A program made the translations under genes and the position numbers. A stretch of 25,728 bases of DNA from NCBI GenBank assembly GCA_010094045.1, contig ML986923.1, positions 1-25,728 on the forward strand, given 5' to 3'. How positions within the stretch are numbered: the stretch's first letter is position 1; each line of letters begins with the position of its first letter. The notes under the pieces were generated by a model. That model saw only the letters and a program-made list of their open reading frames with translations, ran no database searches and had not been told where the DNA came from. This document shows positions 10,028-20,695 of the stretch, piece by piece. The stretch comes from Lojkania enalia (Eukaryota > Ascomycota > Dothideomycetes > Pleosporales).

Positions 10028-13000
10028 CTAATATACTCTATAATATCCTTTATCTTATTAACTAGTCTATTAGCTTTCTAGACTATTAGGGACTATTTTA
10101 GCGGTCGATAGATTTCTATAGGCGGCTCGAAGCCTATTTAAAGGTGTTAGCTAAAGTAGGCTAGAAACGGGGAGACTTTTATTAATTCAGATACTATATT
10201 ATTTACTTTAAACTACGCTATTAGCAACTATTTAACCTAGTTATCTTATTTATAGCTGGTATAGGCTTAGAAAACTTGTTCTATTACTATATTAGCGTTT
10301 TCTATTTAGCTATTAGTTTCTAGATAGAAGCTAGTTAATATATATATATTAATTTATAGCTGTTTATAGAGCTTTTAGTAGAAGGTAGAGATAAACTATA
10401 TCCTATAGTTAGACGTAATAGTATATAGCAGTCTATAATAAACCTATATATAGTAACGGAATAGTTAGATAATATTAGGAGCTTTAATTTTTGCGTATAA
10501 TATTAAGTATCTATACTTATTAAGCCTATTAACTACTACTATAATATTCGTACAACCTTCTAATTCTAGTAGATTAGTTATAAAATCTATAGAAATATCT
10601 TAAAACCTTTATTTAGATATAGGTAATAGTTTTAGTAATCTATAGTACTTCTCTCTAGAAGTTTTACTTCTTTAGTATATATAATAACAGCCTATATATT
10701 ATTATACCGAGTCGAATATCTTTAACTAATAGTACTGGCGCTAGAGTAGTTCTAAAGTCTTTCCTTACTAGGGTATCTGCTAAACAGCGAGTTGTAGATA
10801 GCTTATAGCAGCTTAAGTTTCAGCTTATTATAGTCTAGTACTATAAGTCGACTTTAATAGTATAGTTGGTTGTTACGCTTTTTATAGTTAGCTAGAGTTA
10901 GAAACTTAGATTAATAGGCTCCTTTTCTTAGTAGCTTTAGGGTATTTTAAATTAGATTATCGTTCGGGTATTTTTTATCGATAATTTCTATAATCGATTA
11001 GCCTACTTCTATCTATTAGAATAGTTTAGGACGAAGTAATATTTGTTAATAACTTCTATAGGCCTCTTCTTATATAAGCTTATCTTATAACCTTTAAGTT
11101 AAGGTATTAGGCTTCTCTTTAAGTTTTCTAGGTCGGTATATAATACTAAAGTTAAACCTTAATAGATATTCTAACTAATAGGCCTATTAGTAGTTTAGCT
11201 GCTTTATTATTACGAAGTACTATAGGTTTTTATAGTCGCTTAGTACTTCTATAGAAAATGCTGCGCCTTCTAATTCGGGCCTCTATTATTTAAAATATTA
11301 GATAATCGCGAGTAGTTCCTTATTATATATCTTATAGTTACCTTTAATAGGGTTTATACGCTTAGAGAAGTAGGTAATAAGTCTTAGTTTACTGTTAGTA
11401 CCTCTCTAAGATAGTACGCCGGCTATTATAAAGTTAGACGCGTTAGCTTCTACTACTATTAGTAGCTTAGGGTTAAAATATTAGAGAATTAGTATAGAGA
11501 TAAAAGTATCCTTTAGGTAGTTAAAGGAATATTAACAGCTATTATTCTAGTTAAATCGAGTGTTCTTCTTAATTAGGGCTATTAAGGGGGAGACTTTCTA
11601 TAAGAAGTTACTAATAAATTGTTAGTAGAAGTTCGCGAAGCCTATAAAGGCTTAAATATCTTTTATATTCTTAGAGTATTTCTAGTTAATAATTATCTCT
11701 ACCTTTTTCGGGTCTATATAGATCCCTTCTATAGTAATTATATACTCTAGATAGGTTACTTTTAACTAGTAGAACTTATACTTATCTATATTAAGCTGTA
11801 AACTATTCGCTCTTAAGGCTTTAAGAACTAGCTAGATATATTACTTATAATCCTTTAGATTCTTACTAAATATTAGAATATTATTAATATAGGTAGTATA
11901 AAATATATTAAAGTATAGTCTTAGTATATTATTTATAAAGTACTAGAATATATTTAGAGTATTAGCTAGATTAAAGGGTATTACTAGGTATTTAAACAGC
12001 CTATAACGTATATAAAAGATAGTCTTCTATTTATCTTCCTTAGCAATTCTTAGCTTATTAAACGCGGTAATAATATCGAGTTTTATATAGTACTTAGCCT
12101 TACTAAATCGGGCTAACGTTTCTTAGATTAGTAGAATCGGGTATTAGTTCTTAATAGTAATAGTATTTAGAGCTCTATAGTCTATATAGAATTAGAAACT
12201 ACTTCTAGATTTCTTTATAAAGATTATAGGTATAGTTACTAGTAATAAGCTTACTCTAATAAATCTCTTAGATAAGTTCTTATTAAGGTACTTCCTTAGT
12301 ACCTTTAACTCGTTCTAGAATATCCTGTAGAGTAGACTAAAGCTAGCTTACTTACTATTTTCTAGTTTAATCTTATAATTATACGGTTATCGTTTAGACA
12401 GCTTATTTATATCCCTATATAAGAAGACGGATAATAGGTTATAGTATTCTTTAGGTACTTTAGTAATAGGGTTAATATATACCTTTAAGGCTAGAGCCTT
12501 ATTAATATTAGCTATTAATATAGCGAAGATTTTATAGTTAAATTACTAGGAGAGTTAGACTAGTAGTATAGTATTTATATAGTATATATCTAGCTATAGT
12601 ACGGACTTTAAGTATTTAGGTTTAAATAGGTCCTCTTAACTATAATTTTTATCTAAAGTTAAGTTAGTTTTAGTTTTAAGTTCTTTTAACTAGCGTAATA
12701 TCTTAAACAGCTAGTCATTATATCGGGTATAGCTTAATAGGCGGAGCTTTAAGCGGTATTACCTAGGCTTTAAGTTATATAAGAGTTGTAAATTAGTTAC
12801 TTTAGGATCTCCTTTTATATTAGATTTAGATAGTTTACAGTCTTTAATAACTATTTAAATAGTCTATTAGTAGATAGTAGTACTAGTAGATTATAAATAT
12901 TAAGTTAGGTATTAGTTAGTAGTAAAGACTAGCTGTTTATTCTTATAGTCTAGGTTTATATAATACTTATATATCTATAGTTATCCTAGAATTAACTAGT

Positions 13001-13636
13001 ATTTTCCTAATATAATTACGTAAGAATATACTATCTCTAAATAGTTTAGATATTAGAAGATTAGGATAATTAAGTAGAAGATAGTCCCCTTATAAAGGAC
13101 TTCTCTATTAAAGTCGGTTAGGTATAAATTATATAGGAGTTATATCTTTTAGAGTTTTAGGGTGCGTATAAAGTCTCTATAAATATAACTATAACTAGTA
13201 GCTCTAGTATTAATAAGAATATTAATATCTTACTAGACTAGGTCTTAATAGATTAAGAAAGAAACTAGAATCTAGTAGTCTTATAACTATTTCTATAGAA
13301 GCTAGTTCTATAGATATATAGAGATTCGGTATAGGTATAGTCTTAAAAAGCGATTTACTTTTAGAACGGACCTTTTAGTAATATTCTAGTTGGCGAGACT
13401 AGCTATATTTAAGAGTAAAAGTAATAGCTTTATCTATAGAATAATAAGCGTGTTAAGAATTAGTTGGAGGATTAGTTAGAGGATTAAGAGTAGGACCTAC
13501 AAGGTATAGTAGGGCTCTAAAACCCTTAACAGATTAATAGTAGAGGGGCGCTGCATTCTAGCGAAATATATCCCTTACTACTATAGTTATAACAGCGTCT
13601 TTTACAGCGGCACCTTTCTTATTTATTAGAGCCTAC
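10028..13636 (-). mobile_element. Ty3/gypsy element A2, integrase to gag C-terminus
   Basis: This is the second copy of the A family. From 10238 to 13636 it matches A1 (1-1916 plus 7311-8800), with differences that are transitions. The extra part, 10028-10237, continues the integrase. The minus strand there reads GFEPPIEIYRPL and KANRLVNKIKDIIEYI, a gypsy integrase C-terminal half that A1 loses at the window edge. It stops at the A1 LTR terminus at 10027, so A1 appears inserted in A2 here. RT carries YINN at 11880-11891. At 13632-13636 it is cut by element B, and its 5' end continues at 20691. Confidence 0.9.
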
Positions 13637-14044
13637 TGTAAAGGTTCTAGCCTATAGTTTAGTCCTATTCCTATAATACTATAATAGTAGTTGCTCTTAT
13701 ACGACCCTGCACCTACCTAGACTAAAGTAAGTAAATAATATATATCTTACTACCGTATACCTTCTCTTCTCTTTTTCTAGCTTTAATAATAATAGATTCT
13801 TATTATATCTAATCTTATTATATCCTCAGACTTTCTCAATTTATTAAAGTTTATACTGTACTAGATTCTATCTTAACTACTAAATAGATCTACTACTATA
13901 CGAAGTTATAGACTAAAATAGACTAGTAGAATAAGGATTTGATATAGCGACTGTATAGAGACAGTTTGCTGAAATAGCAGCTAGACTAGAATGCCTAGAG
14001 AAAGAAAAGTAGTAATAGTAACTTGAAAGAATAAGCCTTTATCG
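12505..14044. repeat. Left copy of a 1,540-bp near-identical duplication flanking an assembly gap
   Basis: Every base from 12505 to 14044 recurs at 14055-15594 with an offset of 1550. The only difference I see is aa at 12541-12542 versus gg at 14091-14092, close to the start of the second copy. The block crosses an element boundary (A2 into B), so it is not an element copy. It is most simply two overlapping contig ends left unmerged. Confidence 0.93.
13632..14044 (+). repeat. Duplicate of element B 5' end: target site, LTR (13637-13838) and leader, before the gap
   Basis: It has the target duplication cctac at 13632-13636, then a 202-bp LTR beginning TGTAAAGG and ending TTCTCA, then the start of the internal region up to the N run. 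It is identical to 15182-15594, which continues without a gap into the full element. It is probably the same locus assembled twice. Confidence 0.88.
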
Positions 14045-14054
14045 NNNNNNNNNN
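14045..14054. other. Assembly gap (10 Ns)
   Basis: This is a run of ten ambiguous bases, a placeholder length. The sequence on its left end repeats at 15594, and the sequence on its right start repeats from 12505. Confidence 1.
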
Positions 14055-15186
14055 ATATTAGCTATTAATATAGCGAAGATTTTATAGTTAGGTTACTAGG
14101 AGAGTTAGACTAGTAGTATAGTATTTATATAGTATATATCTAGCTATAGTACGGACTTTAAGTATTTAGGTTTAAATAGGTCCTCTTAACTATAATTTTT
14201 ATCTAAAGTTAAGTTAGTTTTAGTTTTAAGTTCTTTTAACTAGCGTAATATCTTAAACAGCTAGTCATTATATCGGGTATAGCTTAATAGGCGGAGCTTT
14301 AAGCGGTATTACCTAGGCTTTAAGTTATATAAGAGTTGTAAATTAGTTACTTTAGGATCTCCTTTTATATTAGATTTAGATAGTTTACAGTCTTTAATAA
14401 CTATTTAAATAGTCTATTAGTAGATAGTAGTACTAGTAGATTATAAATATTAAGTTAGGTATTAGTTAGTAGTAAAGACTAGCTGTTTATTCTTATAGTC
14501 TAGGTTTATATAATACTTATATATCTATAGTTATCCTAGAATTAACTAGTATTTTCCTAATATAATTACGTAAGAATATACTATCTCTAAATAGTTTAGA
14601 TATTAGAAGATTAGGATAATTAAGTAGAAGATAGTCCCCTTATAAAGGACTTCTCTATTAAAGTCGGTTAGGTATAAATTATATAGGAGTTATATCTTTT
14701 AGAGTTTTAGGGTGCGTATAAAGTCTCTATAAATATAACTATAACTAGTAGCTCTAGTATTAATAAGAATATTAATATCTTACTAGACTAGGTCTTAATA
14801 GATTAAGAAAGAAACTAGAATCTAGTAGTCTTATAACTATTTCTATAGAAGCTAGTTCTATAGATATATAGAGATTCGGTATAGGTATAGTCTTAAAAAG
14901 CGATTTACTTTTAGAACGGACCTTTTAGTAATATTCTAGTTGGCGAGACTAGCTATATTTAAGAGTAAAAGTAATAGCTTTATCTATAGAATAATAAGCG
15001 TGTTAAGAATTAGTTGGAGGATTAGTTAGAGGATTAAGAGTAGGACCTACAAGGTATAGTAGGGCTCTAAAACCCTTAACAGATTAATAGTAGAGGGGCG
15101 CTGCATTCTAGCGAAATATATCCCTTACTACTATAGTTATAACAGCGTCTTTTACAGCGGCACCTTTCTTATTTATTAGAGCCTAC
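14055..15186 (-). mobile_element. Repeated A2 segment after the gap (protease and gag C-terminal part)
   Basis: It corresponds to 12505-13636 and encodes, on the minus strand, the same RT-upstream, protease (NTRAT near 14760) and gag-end region of A2. It ends at cctac (15182-15186) beside the B LTR. It should be counted once with 12505-13636 if the duplication is an assembly artefact. Confidence 0.88.
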
Positions 15187-15388
15187 TGTAAAGGTTCTAG
15201 CCTATAGTTTAGTCCTATTCCTATAATACTATAATAGTAGTTGCTCTTATACGACCCTGCACCTACCTAGACTAAAGTAAGTAAATAATATATATCTTAC
15301 TACCGTATACCTTCTCTTCTCTTTTTCTAGCTTTAATAATAATAGATTCTTATTATATCTAATCTTATTATATCCTCAGACTTTCTCA
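15187..15388 (+). repeat. 5' LTR of element B (202 bp)
   Basis: It starts TGTAAAGG and ends TTCTCA, so it keeps canonical TG...CA ends. The partner LTR at 20489-20690 differs by roughly 25-30 substitutions, all transitions by my reading. It would hold the promoter. Confidence 0.93.
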
Positions 15389-15479
15389 ATTTATTAAAGT
15401 TTATACTGTACTAGATTCTATCTTAACTACTAAATAGATCTACTACTATACGAAGTTATAGACTAAAATAGACTAGTAG

Positions 15480-16430
15480 AATAAGGATTTGATATAGCGA
15501 CTGTATAGAGACAGTTTGCTGAAATAGCAGCTAGACTAGAATGCCTAGAGAAAGAAAAGTAGTAATAGTAACTTGAAAGAATAAGCCTTTATCGGAAGCT
15601 TAAGGAGCAACTAAATAAGTATTCGGCCCCTAAAGGGAGCGTCTTACCAACTATACTATTAACAACTGCTAAGCCTATTCGTATAAAAGTTATACTTAAT
15701 AAGCTGGACAAGTTTTAAAGAGACCGTAAAGTGTACTCTATTTGGAAAAGTAGTATAAAGATTAAGATCCGCATTAACGGTTTATCTATAGACTTAATAA
15801 ACACGACGGTAGCAGCCTATATAGCTTCGTTTTATAAGAACGACGCTAGAATATACTTTCAGTTATATAAAAAACGTATTATTATAAGCACTCTTACCTA
15901 CGACAAATTCTAGACAATTATAGATATACGATATAATAACCCCTACTGTTAGAAATAAGCTGGGATCGAGTTTAAAAACCTGAGATAAGGTAATAAGACC
16001 TTTATTAAGTTCCTAGTCGAGTATAATTATCTTTCTATAGAAGTGTTGTACGACTCTTATCTAGACTAAGTTAAGATATAAGATTTAGAAGGGAAGATTT
16101 GTCTTAAGCTCCGCTAATTAACAATTAGCGGTGTTAGTAAGGAAGACTTTATATCATACGCGACCTTCGTATAGAAACTTTATATTCTTAATAACCGTCT
16201 TAAAATAGCTAAACTTAATAGCGCTTTTATATAGTCCTTTAGTAGAGGGAAGACTAGTTAGATAAGGGATAGCTAGGGATAGCTACTTACGCTACTCCCG
16301 CAACTACAACTATTAGCTACTATTAATAATACTATAGACTAGATACTAATAGCTAATTATAGACTTGTATAGCGCCTAGATATAAGGCCTCAGCTACCGG
16401 AGAAGATAATAAATATTACTAAGAAAGAGT
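15480..16430 (+). pseudogene. Element B gag remnant
   Basis: A coiled-coil N-terminus is readable at about 15480-15620 (ARLECLEKEK then ERISLYRKLKEQLNK). The capsid-like body is best seen in the stop-free frame 15731-15913, containing KSSIKIKIRINGLSI and AAYIASFYKNDARIYF. It continues past a stop with YNNPYC and EFKNLR (15940-15990) and DLEGKICLKLRQLTISG-like sequence near 16085-16135. The pattern resembles fungal gypsy Gag proteins that precede a CCHC knuckle. The start codon is not certain because the leader contains stops. Confidence 0.78.
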
Positions 16431-16454
16431 TGAAGGCTTAAAAATAATAGAATA

Positions 16455-16510
16455 CCTATTTTACCTGCGGAAATAAGGGTTACTTCGTCTAAAACTACTA
16501 CTACGCTCCG
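16455..16510 (+). pseudogene. Element B CCHC zinc knuckle, His and last Cys mutated
   Basis: It reads TYFTCGNKGYFV.NYYYAPP, where a nucleocapsid knuckle has C-x2-C-x4-H-x4-C. One Cys and the Gly survive; the other Cys and the His positions are Tyr, each one transition away. Such knuckles bind element RNA for packaging. It closes gag and precedes the protease. Confidence 0.75.
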
Positions 16511-16739
16511 CCTAGAAGTAGTATATAGTTTAATTAGGCTTGTATAATACTGCTAGAGTCTATTTAGTATAATAAGAAATATAGAGATATAGCTTAAGCT
16601 AATAGAACGGGAAAAGTATCGCTCTAAATAGAAGTCGGCGTTTAGAGCTATAAAAAAAGTAGGCGAATAAGTAAGTACTAGATAAATTTAATTAATTTTG
16701 GATAATAAGCGCTCTATTTACAGCCCCCGTACTACTTAA

Positions 16740-17060
16740 TAACACCTTTAGCCTTCTCGCCTTAATAGACGATAGCTGTAACTTATATATAATAGTCGAG
16801 AAAAGGATTATATAAAAGGCTAGACTAGAATACCTCCGCCTTCTAATACTATTAACAGCTTTATTATTCAGCGACTTCTCGGCTAGAATTATTAAGGAGG
16901 TAGCTATTATTAACTCGCTAGATATAGGCGGGAGTTAGATAGGTTTAGGTCGGGTATTTACTTATATAGTTCTAAGGATAGAAGGAGATTATAGTATAAT
17001 TTTAGAACGCCTATAAAGGTAAAGTAAGAATATAATTATTAACCTAAAAATAGAAATCCT
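16740..17060 (+). pseudogene. Element B aspartic protease remnant
   Basis: It reads ALIDDSCNLYIIVEK from about 16759, at the place of the retropepsin active site. The catalytic Asp codon is at 16768-16770 (or the next one). The expected Gly appears as Ser, one G-to-A change. A downstream stretch (GLGRVFTYIV, about 16944-16973) fits the second half of the fold. The enzyme would process the polyprotein. Confidence 0.68.
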
Positions 17061-17339
17061 ATATATTCGTAGAACGGGGATAATTATATAAAACTAGAAG
17101 CTTTAGAAGTAGTAATATATAGCTAATATTACCCAAGTCTTAGTATATACTTTCTCTACTATAGTAAAATATTATAAGAGACGCCTGTAAGATTTCCTTA
17201 CTAAGCTACCCTATATCTTTACTGTTAGTATAGCTAATATTTAGAAGGCTCTAGAAAATAAGCTAAAGATAAACCCTTATATAAAACTCTCTAAAGAATA
17301 TATATATTAGCTCTATACCTTTAATTAATAGAAAGCTAA

Positions 17340-18060
17340 TAAGCTACCGCTTTTAAGACTAGGAGTAGACTATATAATTAAGTTGGAAGGGAAAGATAGA
17401 AGCCCTCTAAGAATCCCCTCAGGTCCTTTATATAGAATATTATAGGAGATACTCCTTATCCTTTAGAAGACCCTAATAGAGCTTTTTAATAAAGGATTTA
17501 TTCGGGTTAGTAATTCTCTAGCTATAGTACCGGTCCTGTTTATATAAAAACTAGGGGGTAGCCTCTACTTTTATATTAACTACCGCACCCTAAACGCTAT
17601 TATATAGAAAGACTACTATCCTCTACCTCTAATCTAAGAAACGTTAAATTAAATTAGTTAAGCTAAATAGTTTATAAAACTTAATATTATTACTGCATTT
17701 AATAAGATCCAAATTAAAGAAGGAGATAAGTAGAAAATAGCGTTTATAACCTACTATAGTTTATATAAATAGCTAGTTATACCTTTCAGCCTTATAAATA
17801 CTCTAAGTACCTTCTAATAGTATATTAATTATATAATCCAGGAGTATTTAGGCAACTTTATCTTAGTATACTTAGATAATATCCTTATATACACGGACGG
17901 CTCCCTATAAGACTATTAGCGCTACGTTAAAGTAATCCTTTAAAAGCTAATAGATGCTGGCCTTTAACTTAATATTAATAAGTGTAAATTTAAGGTCCGT
18001 ATAATAAAATATCTTAGCTTTATTATTAATGCGGAAAAAGGTATCTAAATAGACCTATAA
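17340..18060 (+). pseudogene. Element B reverse transcriptase remnant, YLDD changed to YLDN
   Basis: Blocks in order: PVLFIQKLGGSLYFYINYRTLNAI (about 17530-17602, fingers), KLNIITAFNKIQIKEGDK (about 17675-17730, palm with the first Asp changed to Asn), IPFSLINTLSTF (about 17782-17815), and VYLDNILIYTDGS with the catalytic loop at 17869-17880. The second loop aspartate is Asn. The order and spacing are those of Ty3/gypsy RT. Several TAG/TAA codons interrupt it. Confidence 0.9.
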
Positions 18061-18119
18061 AAAGTTAAGATAATCTAGAACTAAAAAGCGTCTATATTAG
18101 TTTATAATATATAGAGCTT

Positions 18120-18720
18120 TTTAGGCTTTGTAAATTTCTACCGCTAGTTTATTAAGGAATTTTCTAAAGTAGTTACTCTACTAATAGCTCTTACCTAAAG
18201 GGAATAAGAGAAGAAATAGTTTCAACTCGATAATTAGGTACTTGCCGCCTTTAATTACCTAAAGTAATACTTTATATAAGCGCTAGTATTAGCTTAGTAT
18301 AACCCTAAAAGGGAAACGATTCTAGAGTATAATACTTCTAGCTAGTATACTGGAGGTATATTTCTATAATATAATAATAAAGGAGTTCTACAACCTATTG
18401 CTTTTATATTAAAGTAAATACTTCCTATAGAGTATAACTACCTAATCTATAATAAGGAATTACTAGTAGTTATATAATACCTTAAGGAATAGGAGGAGTT
18501 TTTAAAACTACTTATATACTTTATAATTTATATAGATTATTACAACCTAAAATACTTTACTAAAGTATAGAAACTCTCTAAGCGCTAGATAAGGTAGGTA
18601 GTATTTCTTACCCAGTTTAACTTCCAGTTTAAATATAAGCTAAGTAAGCTTAATATTTTAGTTAATACTCTCTTATATCGCGATTAGAATCTCCTAAAAG
18701 AAGCTAATAATAAGTAGATC
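18120..18720 (+). pseudogene. Element B RNase H remnant
   Basis: After the RT thumb (FCRQ-like FYRQFIKEFSKV at about 18140-18175), the chain reads ILEYNTSSQYTGGIFLQYNNKGVLQPIAFI-type sequence (18320-18410), with stops. It then runs [17 protein letters not shown] (18420-18472) and YIDYYNLKYFTK (18525-18565). This is the usual gypsy RNase H order (D-A-S, K-E-L-L-A-I, T-D-H-x-N-L), with the acidic residues partly replaced through transitions. Confidence 0.87.
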
Positions 18721-18959
18721 TAGAAAAGGATTAGCCAACTCTTTAGACCGTTTAATTTTAAGAATAGAGTTTATGCAGCCTCTATATAAACTAGAAACTA
18801 GTATACTAAAGATACTTCTAATAATTAAGTAGAGGTAGTTACCCTAGAAAACTCTATATTAGGGGAGAAATCTATAGATAAAGGAGAGTTTATAACTAAG
18901 ATATTATACGAGGAGTAGTAAATACTAATAGAGACCTTATAGTAAGATACCTAAGGAAA

Positions 18960-20100
18960 AGATAAGATATATACCGTACTTCTCTATACTACTAAAATAG
19001 GGGAGAGAATATTTCTAGAAACCCTCCGTTACCTTAAAATTAGTCTATCTAACCTCTTAGTCCTAGGAGATAAATTAATATAGAGAGAACGCGCTTAGGT
19101 TTCTAAAAGCGAGCTACTTTATATAAAGCTAATCTAAGAGACTTATAACTCTTACTTAACTAGCTACCCTAGTAAGAATATTATAATTAGGTTAATATTA
19201 TAGCACTACTTTTAGTCTAGAATAGTAGCGGACATTAAACGCTTTATATAAAATTACTACTCCTATAGTAGGAATATAGTTTAGCGTTCTAGAAAAAAAG
19301 GCCTACTACATCTTCTTCTAGTCTCTAAGAGGGTATGGTTAGAAATTTTAATAGACTATATTATTAACTTACCGAAAACCGTATATAGTAATAAGTATAT
19401 TCTTATTATTATAGACTGTTTAAATAAAGGAGTACTCTTTATTACCGTTCTAGACTTTAAGAGCTAAATATTGGTTAATAAGTTTATCGAGTATTTTGTA
19501 GTATATTACAGGCTCCTATAAGTAATAGTTTCTAATAGAGGAGAGTAGTTTATATAAGGCGTATAGGCACGCGTCTACTAAATTCTTAAGATTAAGTAAA
19601 AGCTATTAATAGTATACTATCTAGAGACCGACGGAAGTATAGAGCGTATAAACTAGCTACTTAAAAAACTTCTCCGCTACTATTATAACTACTACTAGAA
19701 TGATTGGGATCTATAGCTACTACTAGTTTAGATTACCGTTAGTACTAGAGATACTTCCTCTATAAGAGTTAGCCTATTCTTTCTTACTTATAGTTATTAT
19801 TTAAACTTAGGAGAGTTTGTATAACTAAAAGAGGAGCTGTTAATAGAATAGCCTAGAGACCCTATTTACGTAGTAAAATAGATTATTAGTAAACTAAAAG
19901 ACTACGTTAAATTCGCGTAAGTAATAATAGCCTATATATAATAGTAGTAGTAAGAAATTTACAATTATATAAAGGATTCTATACTATAATACTAATTAGG
20001 GGATAAAGTTTAGCTTAATATGTATAATATTAAGATGGACCCTATAAGAAAAAAGAAGCTCTATAAGCTCTATTAATAATATATAGTTAATAAGACTATT
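18960..20100 (+). pseudogene. Element B integrase remnant
   Basis: The catalytic core has IIIDCLNKGVLF (first Asp codon 19414-19416), VSNRGEQF (second Asp now Asn, codon 19534-19536) and ETDGSIERIN (Glu codon 19642-19644). The second acidic position and the Glu are separated by 35 residues, the canonical DDx35E spacing. The C-terminal part reads PIRKKKLYKLYQQYIVNKTI-like sequence (about 20040-20100), the GPY/F-type region. The zinc-binding N-terminus near 19080-19220 is poorly readable. Confidence 0.88.
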
Positions 20101-20234
20101 AGACGAAATATATACTAACTAGACACCCTATTAGGAATTTATAATATCTTCTATACAACGCTACTTCTCCCTATTACTTAAGACCTGTTACTAAGTTAAA
20201 TATAGAACAACTATTAACTAGCGCTAATTAGCGT

Positions 20235-20420
20235 TGGAAATAAAGATAAATAGGAGCTTAAGAAAATCTAAGACGTACGAGTAATTAGTAAGAGGGGAGG
20301 CGGCCTAAAATAGCAGTTTCTTTATAAGTAGACTAGTTATATTACACTCTTATAGAACGACTAGAGCGACTGTAAAAATACAATCGCTCTAGGAGAATTC
20401 GAACGGGATATAGGGCGGAA
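20235..20420 (+). pseudogene. Element B C-terminal divergent chromodomain remnant
   Basis: After the integrase, the frame reads ELKKIQDVRVISKRGGGLKQ and then FLYK.TSYIT with ND..SDCKNTIALGEFERD. This follows the chromodomain layout: a strand, a basic turn, a Y/F-L-x-K-W-x-x-Y strand, then an acidic/Asn helix ending E-F. The Trp of the KW pair is a TAG stop. Chromodomains at integrase C-termini direct chromoviruses to marked chromatin. Assignment rests on pattern only. Confidence 0.6.
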
Positions 20421-20458
20421 TTTTACTAAAGAACTACTTATCCGTACAACTCAGTATT

Positions 20459-20488
20459 AGAGGAAAAGAAGGAGGAGGAGGGGAATAT
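20459..20488 (+). promoter_or_regulatory. Polypurine tract of element B
   Basis: This is an almost pure purine run (aggaaaagaaggaggaggag and beyond) immediately upstream of the 3' LTR. It is the site that primes plus-strand DNA synthesis in LTR retrotransposons. It independently confirms plus orientation. Confidence 0.85.
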
Positions 20489-20690
20489 TATAAAGGTCCC
20501 GGCCTATAGCTTAGTCCCGTTCCTGCGATACTATAATAGTAGTTACTCTTATACGACCCTATACCTGCCTAGACTAAAGCAAGCAAATAATACGTATTTT
20601 ACTACTGTATACCTTCTCTTCTCTTTCTCTAGCTTTAATAATAATAGATTCTTATTATATCTAATTCTATTATATTCTTAGACCTTCTTA
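20489..20690 (+). repeat. 3' LTR of element B (202 bp)
   Basis: It is a direct repeat of 15187-15388. Its ends are TATAAAGG and CTTCTTA here, i.e. the TG and CA ends have both become TA. Relative to the 5' LTR, some sites keep C where the 5' copy has T, and others the reverse. Confidence 0.93.
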
Positions 20691-20695
20691 CCTAC
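20691..20695. repeat. 5-bp target site duplication of element B, right copy (cctac)
   Basis: It matches 15182-15186 (and its duplicate 13632-13636). A2 gag sequence resumes straight after it. Confidence 0.9.

Larger units (their letters stand above)
15187..20690 (+). mobile_element. Complete Ty3/gypsy retrotransposon B with 202-bp LTRs, degraded, inserted in A2 gag
   Basis: The element is 5,504 bp. Identical-length LTRs lie at 15187-15388 and 20489-20690, flanked by the duplication cctac (15182-15186 and 20691-20695). The unoccupied site in A1 reads cctat at 8796-8800. The plus-strand order is gag, CCHC knuckle, protease, RT, RNase H, integrase, divergent chromodomain, then a polypurine tract. 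RT before integrase marks Ty3/gypsy. Many TAG/TAA stops at former Gln/Trp codons show RIP. It lies in opposite orientation to A1, A2 and the copia element. Confidence 0.93.

Noticed and set aside
13637..14044. A solo LTR or separate second copy of element B
   Set aside because: It is part of the near-perfect 1,540-bp duplication around the N gap and carries the same target site, so an assembly artefact is more likely.
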